A stretch of 64,000 nt of DNA from Lithospermum erythrorhizon. Lineage: Eukaryota; Streptophyta; Magnoliopsida; Boraginales; Boraginaceae. Numbering within the stretch: position 1 is the first letter of the stretch; each line of letters begins with the position of its first letter. Location of the stretch: the NCBI GenBank assembly GCA_019722365.1, contig JADFUC010001482.1:18161-82160 (forward strand), given 5' to 3'. Positions 1-11,660 of the stretch are shown one piece after another. The position numbers and the translations under genes were made by a program. The notes under the pieces were generated by a model. That model was not told the DNA's origin, did not search any database, and was given only the letters and a program-made list of their open reading frames with translations.

Positions 1-1519
1 TTATCCTCGAGCTCCCTAATTCGAGAGTCCCCACGCCTATCAACAAGAACTACCTCCATTGTTGTATCACTGGGGTCAACCGCTTTTAGAGATATCAAAG
101 ATGGCATTTGTCTACCTTCCTCGAAATCATTGCACATTAGCCAGAGGTACGGATTCATTCCCAAAATGTTGTAGAATCCATCAGATACCTTGTCAGCATA
201 AGATAAGCAACCGCTGACCTGAAAAATCACAGCATCACTTGCATTATGGCAGTAGCCAATACAGTCAACCATGATTTATGCTTACTCATATTTAATATTT
301 ATCTTCAAGCAAGCAATCTCCTCAAACAAACAACAGAATCTCTTATCATATGTGAACTATTACTTCTGATATAATGTTGCATCATATGTGAACTTGCTTG
401 AGTTTATCCCATATAAGATTTTGTGTTTGTAAGTTCGTTGAGAGCTACTGATGCCTCGGCTCTATTAACGAAACCACAAGAAGAAGATAGAGAAAGAAGC
501 TATACCCAAAGGCGATACGAAACTGTTTGAGCATCATATGGTCCACCATGACTACTACACTCTTGCAAAAGCAAAGGCTCCTCAGCAGCCAATGTTGCTT
601 GTTCCGACAGCCTCTTAGCAACTGAAAGCTGCAAACAATAGCTTTCTTTCAACCGCTGCACCTCACTTACCCTATTATCATTGCCAACAACACTAACTTC
701 CGGCCTCCTCCTTCCCACCATCTCCGCCACTTCCTCCTCCTCGGCTTCCCTAATCTCAGCAGTAGAGTCCTTGATTCCGAAAGTAGTACCCGACCAATCT
801 CCATCAAAAGTGGTAGCTGTCCCAGAAAACAAACTCCCAGCATAACTCAAACCACTTCCAACACTAGACAATCTCTGCAAAGACACTTCTCTCTCAATCC
901 CCCTCTCCTTAATCGATCCATATCCACTAAAGTTACTACCACTACTAGATAATCTCCTCAAGTTAGAAACCTGTCTATCAATCCCAAATCTCGAACCACC
1001 CACCACGTGCACCGGTTTCTCTACATCAACTATCTCCAACTCTGCCCCGACCACCTCTTTCTCAAGCCCGGGAGGGGCTAGCCCCACTTGATCGGGCGGT
1101 GAAAGTGGTCGTCGAGGAATCAAAACCTGCCTCTCTTGTTTGTCAATATCATCACCATTATCAAACTCTTCCTCCTCCTCCTCCTCGTCTTCCTCGGTCA
1201 ACGTGATCTTCACGTGATGATTATGAACAATAATTGATTTCTCCTTCTTTTTCTTTTCAGCCAACCAATTAACAAAAGCAGCCAACTGCTTCCCGTGAAT
1301 CTTGTCACCCGTGAGACAAAGCCCATGTTGATGTTCTTGATTTTGACTTCCATATGAATAAACATCATCAGATGAATTCAAACATTTCACATCATCATCA
1401 ATAATAGCTGTAATATTTGAACAACTACTTGTTTGTCCAGTTTGCTTCTCGTGATCTAAACCAAACTTAGAAGGTGTATCAAATTGTCTTGGAAAAAGAT
1501 ATGTTGCTCTATGAGGCAT
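1..1519 (-). CDS. CTR1: CTR1-type Raf-like MAP3K, N-terminal part (cut by the window edge)
   Basis: Two exons are visible. Exon 1 runs 1519 to 506 (338 codons) and ends at TGG before a GTATAG donor. The intron is 505-219, with its AG at 220-219. Exon 2 starts at 218 and leaves the window after about 72 codons. The junction reads SYRLW|VSGCLSYADK in frame. I chose the start at 1519 because the protein then begins MPHRATYLFPRQF, as CTR1 proteins do. Other landmarks are QLAAFVNWLAEKK, an acidic run, Ser/Gly-rich repeats containing RLSS and YAGSLFSG, and from about residue 289 the conserved EDR1/CTR1 regulatory domain (ESYCLQLSVAKRL; SDGFYNILGMNPYLW). In the family this domain precedes a C-terminal Ser/Thr kinase, which here would lie left of position 1. 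CTR1 binds ethylene receptors at the endoplasmic reticulum and represses ethylene signalling. Identity is confident. That it is the true CTR1 orthologue and not a paralogue is inferred. Confidence 0.93.
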
Positions 1520-2700
1520 TTTTCCAACAACCTTCACGTGAATAATAACAAAGACAACAAAAAAACTGCAAAAATAAAAATAAAAATAGTTTTTTATTTC
1601 AAGAAAATGAAAAATCAATATCACCCTCCAACACTTTTCATGATATCTTCTCGTTTTTTGGAGTGCTTTAAATTTCTTTCCTTTTCAAATCTCAACTACT
1701 AAAAAACCCCTGAAAACGACCTCAACTTAACTTTGATTCAACCGTACAACAGCTGCAGATTTTCCCAAACAACGATAACAAAATCACTTTAGGTGAAAAT
1801 ATAACTGCTGGTTTGCTTAACAATAACAGATTCAACTTCAAAAAATGAATGAAATAAAAATGTAATATTCATATAGCCGATCGAAAAATATACAATAACA
1901 GAATCAACTTTAGTTGAATGAAGTTGGCGTATTCGAAAACTTGATTTGGTTTGATTAGCAAAAACAAAACAGACAACTAACAAACATTAAACATGAAAAA
2001 CATAGGACATCAAACTTAGTCAAATGGAAATGATGAAACAAGAAATCCCAAAACAAACGTTTTTTTTTCAATATGTTCAAGAAGTAAACAGAACTTACTC
2101 AATAAAACAGATGGCAAAATTTAGAAAAAACTAAATCTTATTGGATATAAAAATGGTAGTAATAAAACTTACAATGACGAAACAAAAAAACCCACAAAAA
2201 CTTAACACATAAAAATTAATTAAAGAAACAATTTTTTGAATATGATCTAGAAGAAAAGATAGAGAAAATATTGTGAAGCTAAATATTATTGGATATGTCA
2301 ATAGAAGTAGAGGAATATATAATAAGGCTGTGTGTTTATTGGATATGGAATAAATAAGTGAAGTGGTGAAGTTTGAGATATGTGATGTTTTTTTTAATAC
2401 AAAAGAGGAAATTGATAAAGTCGTTGAAATAACTATAAATGGGATGTGTCTGTATGGGTAGGAGTGTATGGTGGGATTTTATATTTTTATTGAAATATAT
2501 AAATTCAAGAAGATGGCGGTCAAGAGGAAAACGAGAGAGAGAGAGAGAGTATTTTAGGCGCGAGTTGGTGAACAAGAAGGCCCCTACAAAAATTCAACAG
2601 AGGAGTTTGGCTAAGTTTATTTTTGATCAAAATCAATTTATAGTTTAATTTGAGCAAAATTAAACTTATTTTATCTACAATTTATAAGTTGAAATAAAAA
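1520..2700 (-). promoter_or_regulatory. Leader and putative promoter of the CTR1-like gene
   Basis: This is the upstream side of the CTR1-like start. A (GA)n run at about 2533-2549 reads as a CT-rich tract on the minus strand, which is typical of plant 5' leaders. A TATA-like word (CTATAAATTG on the minus strand) lies near 2636-2645, so transcription might start near 2.6 kb. An in-frame upstream ATG at 1624 would add 35 mostly hydrophobic residues, but these do not resemble the family, so I treat that stretch as leader. Promoter placement is inference. Confidence 0.35.
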
Positions 2701-3859
2701 AAGCAGTAAATTTTAAGTTGGGTTGACCAATTTACTTAATTACCCTCACCTTTAACTTTATACCTTATTTATTCTTCATTTATAATTTTAATATGTCTCT
2801 TTTAACATTTTATTCTTTTTTATTGAAAAATAATAAATAAATAAATATTATTTAGTCACAAAATATAATTTTTATTTATAATTATTTTTTATTCTTTCAA
2901 ATATTAAATTACTAATTTATCTCTTGTTATCATAAAAAAAAAAGTGATATATAAATACAATGTTCTTATAAGTCATTTTATTAATCTTTTACAACTTATA
3001 AAGCTTATTATCCAAAATACGTAAAGATAACATTCATTATTAAGCCACAATTTAGTCGAATCTACTATTAAAAGATATATACATATAAATGACCTAAGCA
3101 ATTAAACGTAGCAGTTCAAATGATAAGATTAAAAAAAGATAAAAAGCATACAAATGATAAGATACAAAGATACAAAGATATATGACCTACAATTTATAAG
3201 TGACCTAACAATACTAAAAAGATACAAAGTTCAAAAAATAAAATTAAAAAGATGACAAAATTCAATTGATAAATTGAAAATTAAACGATAGTTCAATGAC
3301 AACCAACTAATTAGCCTACTATTAATACCGTTAAGCTAAGGTCATATTGATGTTGGATAGGGTTTTCAGACTAAGAGGAGACTACTGTACTGTAACGACC
3401 ATGTGCATGCATGCATGGAGGCGGTGGTGGACTGGTGGACACATCATGGCAGGAACGGATCTTATTGTATGAAGGCAGTAATATATTAATTCAAGACTAA
3501 TTATTTTTTGTAACTCGAATCATTATTAATTACGTTTCTATATTTCTCTTTTCTGTTTGATGAAAAGTTATATACAATGCATTAGATAAATATTATTGTA
3601 ATAAATTTTTATTTCATACTGATCTTAAATAAAATCTTATTTTTGATGCCTGTACTAATTTTCGAAAAAGTCCTGAAAAATGAACTTTGAAAACGAGGAA
3701 ATCTCCTTAAATTATGTTGACTGATTAAAAAAATTAAAGAACGCCCAACTACATATACTGTGAGTCTGTGATATTGCTATATTTTTGCCATTGAACCTCG
3801 AAAGTCTAAAAAATCCTGCAGACAAGCAGGCAATATGTATGGTGGACCATATAATATAT
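2701..3859. other. AT-rich intergenic stretch
   Basis: No coding region is seen. Most of it is low-complexity AT. A short less AT-rich patch at about 3350-3475 holds a run of CATGCATGCATG (alternating purine/pyrimidine, RY-element-like) and GGCGGTGGTGG, without an ORF or recognisable element. Confidence 0.5.
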
Positions 3860-4030
3860 TGCCTCAAATCTATTTTAATCAATTTCAAATCTTTAATATT
3901 CTTTTTAATTATATTATTAAAAACACATTAAAAGAATTTTAAAGACGAATCAATTTATATAAATTTTATATTTTTAGAATAATAAACAATTAATAATCAC
4001 GGTTAAAGTTCAATTTCAAAAAATGCAACC
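3860..4030 (+). mobile_element. Truncated copy of the Stowaway-like MITE at 26061-26308
   Basis: The stretch matches the interior and right part of the element at 26061-26308 in the same orientation. Shared features include an AATCAATTT start, the block ATATAAATTTTATATTTTT, then AACAATTAATAAT and GTTCAATTTCAAAAA. The terminal repeats with the GGGAGTA end are missing, so this is a decayed or truncated copy. Confidence 0.6.
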
Positions 4031-4396
4031 ACCAGCTGACGGGCTTTTAATACTAGATTATGTGATGTATTCTTCTCAAATGTATCGGTCGATGACTCAT
4101 TTGCGGTCATACTTTTGACCACAAATTACTTTTATTCACTAATCCGAAAAATATAAAATTGATATCGTTGAATCTAGGTTTTAAAATATTTTCATAATAT
4201 TATTTTTTTTTATAATTTTTATAATGTACATAAAAGTAATAATAATTAAAGTTGTGTCTCGAAAATAAAAGGAATTATTAAAATGGAGATAGCAATAAAT
4301 AATAGAATATACTAGCTAATGCCACCTCCAAAACAAATTCTTAAAATACTTAAATTTTCTACAGGCGTACGTCTAAGTTCTAACTATATAACAGTA

Positions 4397-5005
4397 TGAT
4401 AATTCCATAATTAATTGGACTAATCCAAGATTGGTCCAACGAGATTGGGTCCTTCAAAGATGGATAAAGAACAAAAGCAACCTAATAATCGACCCGGCAT
4501 TCACAATGCTGGGGTCGTAATGCTTAAAGACCAATTTGGGGTTAGGCCGGCCCAAATTTCAAGAAGATAAGAGAACCAAGAACTTAACGGCTTCTGATTC
4601 GGGTATAATTAGTGCAATAAGTCTTAGTTACTCGACCCTTTAACGTACCGCAAATCATTAATCGGTAATAAAAGTGGCCATCAAGGCTCTAATTTTCAAA
4701 GTAACCGGCCCAAATAAACTATAAAAGGTAAATCTTATAAACAAATCAAGTAAGTTACTTTGATACCCAAATACTCTTTCGAAACTAAACTCATCTCGAC
4801 CATCGACTCGATCATCGGAGCGTTTTCTCCCGGCCGGGCAAGTCGGGGTCCGTGTTTCAGAGAACTCACCACGCGATCAAAGCCTCGACTGAGGATTCGT
4901 GATCCGGCCTAAAGACCGAGACCGCACTGCATCATCATCAAGTACCACACAAAGGGAGACTTACATTAAGAAAGTCACCACCCAATTCATTTCAACTATT
5001 ACTAC
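4397..5005 (+). repeat. 5' LTR of the Tat-type Gypsy element
   Basis: It begins TGATAATTCCATAATT and aligns with 10735 onward. Shared blocks include CCAACGAGAT, the GGCCATCAAGGC region, a TATA box (CTATAAAAGG at 4719-4728), TTTGATACC, GCGATCAAAG and ATCATCAT. The right boundary is approximate, near TTCAACTATTACTACGAAG. Confidence 0.75.
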
Positions 5006-5029
5006 GAAGTAGTAACGACAATCACCCCC

Positions 5030-8000
5030 TGTGGGAACTGCTGGACTCCGGGCTTGATGATCTTCGTGATCGCCCAGGAGTGACGCCCCAGCCCAATATC
5101 CTGCAGCCAAATAACCCAGCATGGTGAACCGCACCGAAAGTGGAATTCACACCCGCCGTGAAATAGCCGGATAATTCGGGGACGCAGAGGGACCATCATT
5201 CTATGCGTGACGCAAGAGCTTCCGTGAGCAATCGCTTACTTGGCGGGGAGAACCCCGTGGAAGTTGTCGCTCGGGTCCGAGCGCGAGTGTGAGACGATAC
5301 CCACACTCCTCTGGTACGGCGGGAAATGAGCCGTACAACAAAGTCGCCACGATGCAACGACGGATGGCCTGCTCCTCCTCCGACGAAATGGAGAGCCTCA
5401 TAAGCAAGCAGTGGACGCTTCTCATGCAAGAGTCAGCCAACAAGAAAAAGACGAGGACCAACACCGAACTAAGGTATTCTCGGCCTCTTATCCCCCGCCG
5501 ACATCTCGTAGCGATCATGCCGGGCTAGGTTGAAACTCCCTGCCAGCTTTACCAAATCTACACGGGTAAGACGGACTCAAGTGTTCATTATCGTGGAATT
5601 TCAATTCCAAATGTCCTTCCACCACCGGACAATTACCATAAGGCCTTTCCACCAGCCTAGCCGCCCTCAAGGGGCTTAAAATGGTTCAACCGGTTGCCCT
5701 CAAGGATGCATTACATCCCTTCGAAGAGTCAAAAACCGGTTCGTTCACTGCGACTCATTTTTGGTACAACAGATAGGCGACGAGCACTCCTCACGACCAT
5801 CAAAGCAGAGGAAACCGAAGTCGATTGTCTTCTCAGGAGCAGTTAGACGGACTTTGATACATGGGCCAAATCTGCACATTGTCAGGATTGCCTCTGGAGA
5901 CCTGTCGAAAGCATGCTTTGGCCGAAATACTCCTTAAAAAAGCTAAACCCTCATTCACAGTCAATGGCCTACAAGCACATCTGTAGATTGAGGAGGCTAA
6001 GAGGGCAAAGAGGGGTCGAGGGAAAAAGTCTGGATGATAACCGGGCGCCAAAGTTCTCGAGCCCACAGACGGTCATTTGATGTGATCGGGGAGTAGCCCA
6101 TGCACTAAGTGCTCTCCTCCACAAGGGATCCAAGGAAGTTGCAGCCAAGGAGGGAAAGATTTGAACATTGACCTCCCAAAGATCTCACCGGGAATGTCTT
6201 GCAGATCAAGATATAAGATCTCCTGCACAAGCAGGATACGAGAAAATTCCTCTCGGCCATCACCATACATTCACGGCATGACACTGATGACCGACACCTT
6301 AAGATCGAGATTATGAAGCTCATCTGGTCAGGGCACAAGATTTATGCCCATGAGACCAAACCCGCACTTCGATGGATAGCCTGGGGTCCTCGGACGGACC
6401 TCCTAACATTACTGGGCGGACAATGTTATCTCCTGGGGAGACGGCTGAGGGGAGACTCTGGAAGCGAGACGGTGGGATATAGGCTAGTGAACCCCGTGGG
6501 CGCCGTAGCCGGACTCGGCTCCTTCTCCGAAGGATTTTGAAAGGATAGAGCTGCCCCCACGATATTTTGGCCAATACCCGCGATAGCCAACTTCGGTAGA
6601 CGGATACCGCGGATATAGGAGCTCGGTGGATATCCTCGTTTGACGATACCTCAAGTCGGGGATGAATAAGACAGATCAGTCGGTACACCCATTGGGTGGA
6701 TTCACAGGATGCGCGAGTCCTTTGGGGGTTTCAAATCTCATGGTTACGATGGAAGATCCGGCAGCCACGGTCAATACGTAGAATCTGGCTATCAGGACAA
6801 GGTGTATTGAGCCTACAAACGGAATAATCTGGCCGGCCGAGCATTATCACACCTGAGGCTAGAGTATCCCCTCATACACCTTAAATTGTGTCTCTAAGCA
6901 CGATAATGGATCAAGATACAGAGATTTAAGAAGGCACGAGGGTCCTATCTCGGCCTCGACTCAAGCGGATAAATGCATGGCAGCACCACGTCCCGAGGAT
7001 CCGAGGGACCTGCATCGGAATGACACTCCCTCGAGGTTCCGAGTGAGAGCCCCAAGAAGGAGGCAACATGAAGAGATTGGAGTATCCCATTCGGCAGTGG
7101 ATCCGACGGTTTTCAAGATAGGGCACTACATTAAGGGCGTACTCACGAGGCAATGCCTGCAAGCAGCATAGAATATCTTGCATGGGAGCCAAAAGATATG
7201 CCTGGAGTAGATCCGGAGGTGTCCGTTCACTTGATGTATGTCGATCCGCACTACAAGTCAATCAAGCAAAAGAAGCGGACCTTCTCTGTGAGGCGGGCGA
7301 AAGCATCCGGTGAGGTAGACAATCTCGGCTTGGGGCAACGCAATCCTGAACTCCCGCTTCCCACGGCTCGGCCAACGCGCGCTAGTTCCAAAAACTCCAA
7401 CGGATTGGCGGATGTGCACGGACGTCAAAGAGGATAAAAGGTACGCCTCTAACGATTGCTTATCCACTACCTAACAACGCAGGGTCGGCCTGACCGAGCG
7501 CAGCGAGCGCGTGGGCGGACTTGGAAGCTTCTCCGGGGTACCACCGTATATCACGTCAAGAGGACGGGAAAAACATTTGTAATCGAGCAAGTACCTATTA
7601 TCGAAGGTTATGGCCTTCGCTCGAAGAAATGGTCAATAAGGTATTCTCTACCCATCGGTTGGAACATGGAAATTTACGCTGACGCATATTATCAAGAGCC
7701 GGAGGTAAAGGGCATCACAGGCCAACCTCCGGGAAAGCCTTTATGAACTCATGAGGGCCAACGTGAGGCCGAACCCTCGATAAACGTGTCTTTGGTGTCA
7801 CCTCCGGCAAACTCTTACAGATCAGCCGTGGAATCGAATCCCAATCCCGAAGATAGTCGCCGCCAGCGCCAAAAGCCCCCGCAACCAGCTGACGGGAGTG
7901 ATTGCCGCTCGACCTGCCCATATTCCTCGTTGGCGAGAAGTCTACCTCAAAGCCAGAAAGGCGGGGCAAGAATTTTGAAACGAACTCCGGAGCTGCGATG

Positions 8001-9140
8001 TCTTTTCCAAGAGTCAAGCGCGCATTTGCCAGCCTCAGCGTCAAGGCCGGGTTGCAGTATTCCCAGCCTCTATTTGGCAGTTTCGGAGTACGCGTTAAGC
8101 AGCTGGCCCTCATCCAAGGTTAAGGGCTGATGGTCAGTTTAAGAGATGACAAGTACGCAGGGAAGTCACATTAATGGCAAGGTCCTGACTCAAAAGACCC
8201 TGCGGTCGGAGATATTTTGGCCTCGCGCCAAGGCGACGCCGTGATCACGCCCGAAGGTATGACGATGTCGTGAGGCATGCCAGGTATTCCTCTCACCAAC
8301 CTCCTCACTAGATGGTCAATTATGTCAGGCCCAAAGTGCCTGGGAGGGTACCGATATTGCAGGGATCCCCAGACGCCCGGTGGTTATGCACTTATCGCTG
8401 TGGGCGGCATTACTTCACAAAGTGGGTGGCTGGCCGCTAATTCGACAGACCAGATCAGTATACCAGTTCCTAAAGGATATCTTTACCCGCATCTGCACTT
8501 TGTAAAGGGCTGGCTTCACCATTAAATGAACCAATTTACAAATGTGGGAAGATCAATATATGAAATGGATATGTAATCGACGGCTTCGTGGCTTCATACT
8601 TCACGCCCAATGGACAGTAGAAGTGATGAACCGAGTAATCCTTTCATGGCGCCAAGAAGGCCGCTGGGACCAAGAAGCTTCCAATTCATATATATGGTTC
8701 CTTCCTGACGCATTAACACCTAATCCCATCATGCGAGCACCCCTTTCGGGCTTTAGCGTATGGATCCGATGCCCGCTACCGTGGGATTCACTTGGAAATA
8801 CCGAAAGTGTCGTTTGCGACGAAGTCGCCAATCAACAGGGGTCAAGGGCTCAACTCGACCTGCTGGTGCCAGGCTGCCGGGTCGAGCAGATGCTCCGGCA
8901 TGCGAAAAGGTAAATGGCCATTACAATCCCACGCATAGCTTTCATGTATCTAAATTCTAAGAGGCACGACAGCCTCCTCGCCAGCGGATGCCCGAAAGTT
9001 TGAGTCTCGGGAAGGCCCATACCTTGTCCGAGAATCGCTGGGACCAGTCACGTATGAACTAGAAATACTCAAGCGGCGCAAGCGCCCAGAGGTCACTTTA
9101 AGTAATCACAAAGTCTATTTCATATTTTATAAGAATATGG
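5030..9140 (+). pseudogene. Broken gag-pol of the Tat-type Gypsy element
   Basis: Reading frames change many times, but three landmarks are clear. At 7198-7330 the plus strand reads MPGVDPEVSVHLMYVDPHYK followed by SIKQKKRTFS, the N-terminal edge of the Tat-group reverse transcriptase. At 8732-8775 it reads CEHPFRALAYGSD, matching the conserved PFxLxYG motif near the end of the integrase core. At about 8995-9120 it reads KFESREGPYLVRESLGP, the GPY/F module at the integrase C terminus. Around 8395-8440 a stretch reads like the integrase TKW region. The gag and protease parts (5.0-7.2 kb) are inferred from position only. The catalytic YxDD of reverse transcriptase was not found. Confidence 0.75.
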
Positions 9141-10734
9141 CTCGTTCACCTAAAAACTGCCTTGAATATTCAAAAACGCTCTATGTATACCACTATGCTC
9201 CAGAGTAAACCATCGATTTAAAAATCAAAATCTATCTAAACGCTTGAGTACATCCCATCGGTCGATCGATTGGGGAGAACCAAACTCTCAAATGACAAGG
9301 AGAGGTCTGGATAAAGCGGAGATATCCTATGTACAATCCACCCATTTCGAAAACCACATCTCCGCTTGGAAAGAAAGGATCCTAAATAAACAAGGACATA
9401 AACTTTTGCATGACCATAAGCGGCCGAGATCCTCCCCTCATCTAAGCGGTCCTGAGGTATCCTGGATAGAGGAGTAAGTACCAAACAAACACAAAATAGA
9501 ACTAAAAGAGGCAAGAACATCAAACGAAAAGATGTATAAAAAGACACGAGGAGGCAAAAAGTGGAAAATATATTAATAAATCACCCGAAGAGGGGGGAGA
9601 GTACATGATTACAATGAAAAATAAAAACGATAAAACTCCCAACCTGCGGGCGGAGGACGGCCCAGGAGGGACGGCATGCAGCTTTACCCAGCCAATACTC
9701 ATCAACTGTACCGAAGCCGAGCTCTGGGTCCCGAAAGTTCATGACAAAGTATGATAGGATCTGAGGCTCATCATACACCTCGAGGGCGCCTCGGCGCAGG
9801 GCACGCCGGCCTTCCTCGCGGGGCGAAAGCAGCCGGGGAGCAGCCTCGGGTCCGTTAACATCTCTCTCTCGCCTGGCCATCTTCAGTTTTATCCAAAGCA
9901 GGCTATGTCCTGTGATAATTGCTGACTGAGATCCCGTGAGTTCTGATCCAACGCCTCACCTCGGCGCGCCTTCGGCTATATGTCCCGGGTCCTGGTCTGG
10001 CCGAGACAGACGGTATGGCCATCCTCATGGGGCACAGAGGAGCCTACCGGAAGTTGAAACAACAAAAAAGAGAAGTCGAATCCTCGGGAAGCGGTAAAAG
10101 CTAAAAGAAAGCTAAGAAACGGGTTGTCTGCGCATTACCTGGAGGCTGAATCGGCAGGCCTCGAGTAGGTTCGAGGAAGCACCAGTGCCATCCTCCGTGA
10201 TTATCCCCCGGTCCAAGAGGAGTGAGAGTATTATGCGTACGGCTTTCTGTGTTCTGTGATAGTGCACTCCACCACAGGCCTAATCGAGGACGAAGAGTTA
10301 TGAGGGAAGAGAAGCGGTGCCAACCACCTCTTTAAGATTTGGCCCTCTTGGGAAAGTGGAGCATCCTGATAGTGCGCTTTGTACGGGCTATGCAGTGAAG
10401 AAGGAAGCTTCTTTCCGAGTAATCGGGAGAATCCTTTGAAGCGCATAAAAAGGGAGAAAATTGCAAAAGGGTAAAAAGCGTTATAGGCTCATGCAGATCT
10501 TCCTCAATTTATAGAGCATCGTGAACCTTTTTCGAATTCAAAAGGGATAGTAATGAACATGGCAGATGTACCTAAAAAGTCGTGATTCAATGACGGCCAA
10601 GACATAAACTAAGAACCGCGGCTTTAGGCAAACGCCCGACAATACGGCTGGAAAAATGGTAAGGCTCGCTTGGTGCACGGATCGATGGCACTCTCCCCAT
10701 ATCATGTTTCATATAAAATGGGCGGGTCTCGGTA
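9141..10734 (+). other. Spacer of the Tat element between pol and the 3' LTR
   Basis: About 1.6 kb of GC-richer DNA follows the integrase remnant. Apart from the antisense ORF at 9581-9880 I see no domain. Long 3' spacers are usual in Tat elements. Confidence 0.5.
9581..9880 (-). CDS. Antisense ORF between pol and the 3' LTR of the Tat element (99 aa)
   Basis: An open frame of 99 codons starts at 9880 and runs against the element. The product begins MARRERDVNGPEAAPRLLSP, is Arg- and Glu-rich at first, then has an aromatic middle (VDEYWLGKAA) and a hydrophobic end (SFIVFIFHCN). Tat elements of several plants are known to carry extra ORFs, some antisense, in exactly this interval, and this could be a remnant of one. 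It is the longest antisense frame here while the sense pol is shredded. The function is unknown. It may also be chance in a GC-rich stretch. Confidence 0.35.
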   Translation of the reverse strand: MARRERDVNGPEAAPRLLSPREEGRRALRRGALEVYDEPQILSYFVMNFRDPELGFGTVDEYWLGKAACRPSWAVLRPQVGSFIVFIFHCNHVLSPLFG

Positions 10735-11272
10735 TGATAATCCCATAATTGGGTCGATCCAAGATTTGTCCAACGAGATCGTATTCATCAAAGACGGACT
10801 CTAAAACGGTAATAAGACCCGAATGGACCTCGAACCACGCAAAGGGAACAATGCCAAAGTCCACCCTATAAGAGGAAGAACCAGAACCCAACGCCTTCGA
10901 TTAGGCAAAAATTCATGGTAATTAAGCTCCAACACTGAATCTCTTAAATGAAAGCAAAAGAAATCATTAATCGCACAAAGAGGCCATCAAGGCCTCGACC
11001 AAAAAATAACCATACACAATAAACTATAAAAAGGTAAACTCTCAGAGCGAACTGCAAATTCACTTTGATACCTTTCTAAACTAAACTCTTCGATCTTTTC
11101 CTCGAATTTGATCACAAAGCTTCCGCCTCGGCAACCGGTCTTTGTTTTGGTGAAACCTCATTTGGGACCAAGGCGATCAAAGCTCGACTAAGATTTAACT
11201 CGACCCAACACCTAAATCGGACCGTATCATCATAGTACTTCGAGAAGACAAATCGCATGTATTTTAACTAAC
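10735..11272 (+). repeat. 3' LTR of the Tat-type Gypsy element
   Basis: It starts TGATAATCCCATAATTGGG and follows the 5' LTR with many substitutions and indels. The TATA box is CTATAAAAAGG at 11024-11034. The end is placed near ATTTTAACTAACTGAAG, opposite the 5' LTR end, and is uncertain by some tens of bases. Confidence 0.75.
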
Positions 11273-11655
11273 TGAAGGGGGATATTTATGTATATTATAT
11301 TCATTGTTACGTCCAGTAATGTTATTGCAACTCGCCTTGGACTAAATATTTTATTTATTCTTTGTATTGCTAAATTGAAAAGATGCTTACTCGTCTCTCT
11401 TATCATTCAAAAGCTGTCAACTCCATGTTATAGCCCATACAATCGAATAGTTTATGCTATTATGCTGAATAAGTTAAAGAATTTGGGATTTCATTTTTCA
11501 TAATTTTCTTGCCAATATGATCATTATATTATTAGAAAAAGGAGCAATGATTACGGGTAAAAACAAATCGTTGCAAAAAATGATGGTTATTATTTATGTT
11601 CTACACATTTTGCAAAACCCGTTTAAAAAGTTCATTCAAAACCAGTTCACATATG
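11273..11655. other. Flank between two retroelements
   Basis: This AT-rich stretch separates the Tat and Athila elements. The 71-codon open frame in it has no family features. The words AAATCGTTGCAAA (about 11565) and GCAAAACCCG hint at an older repeat interrupted by the Athila insertion, because TTTGCAAACGATTT occurs just past the other side (about 18276). Confidence 0.35.
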
Positions 11656-11660
11656 TGTTC
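11656..11660 (+). repeat. Target-site duplication (left), TGTTC
   Basis: The five bases directly before the 5' LTR are identical to 18247-18251 directly after the 3' LTR. This fixes both ends of the Athila element and shows that both LTRs belong to one insertion. Confidence 0.9.

Larger units (their letters stand above)
4397..11272 (+). mobile_element. Ty3/Gypsy LTR retrotransposon, Tat lineage, decayed
   Basis: Two diverged direct repeats (4397 to about 5005 and 10735 to about 11272) flank an interior with broken pol pieces in the order reverse transcriptase, integrase core end, GPY/F module. Just after the 5' LTR lies a CCCCCTGTGGGAACTG stretch that resembles the GGCGCC...GTGGGAAC segment found there in many plant Gypsy elements. 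The LTRs look roughly 65-70% alike by eye, so the insertion is old. Exact ends and target duplication could not be fixed. No intact ORF remains, so the copy cannot move by itself. Confidence 0.85.

Noticed and set aside
6313..6688. Frames on both strands (75 and 122 codons) in the Tat interior as protein genes
   Set aside because: They are in the gag/protease interval of a dead element and show no domain. GC richness alone keeps the frames open.
7715..8113. 132-codon minus-strand frame over the Tat pol region
   Set aside because: It overlaps the decayed RNase H/integrase region in antisense and looks like a shadow of old coding DNA.
11288..11503. 71-codon open frame as a small membrane protein gene
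   Set aside because: It lies in AT-rich inter-transposon DNA, shows no family features, and its hydrophobic content follows from AT-rich codons.
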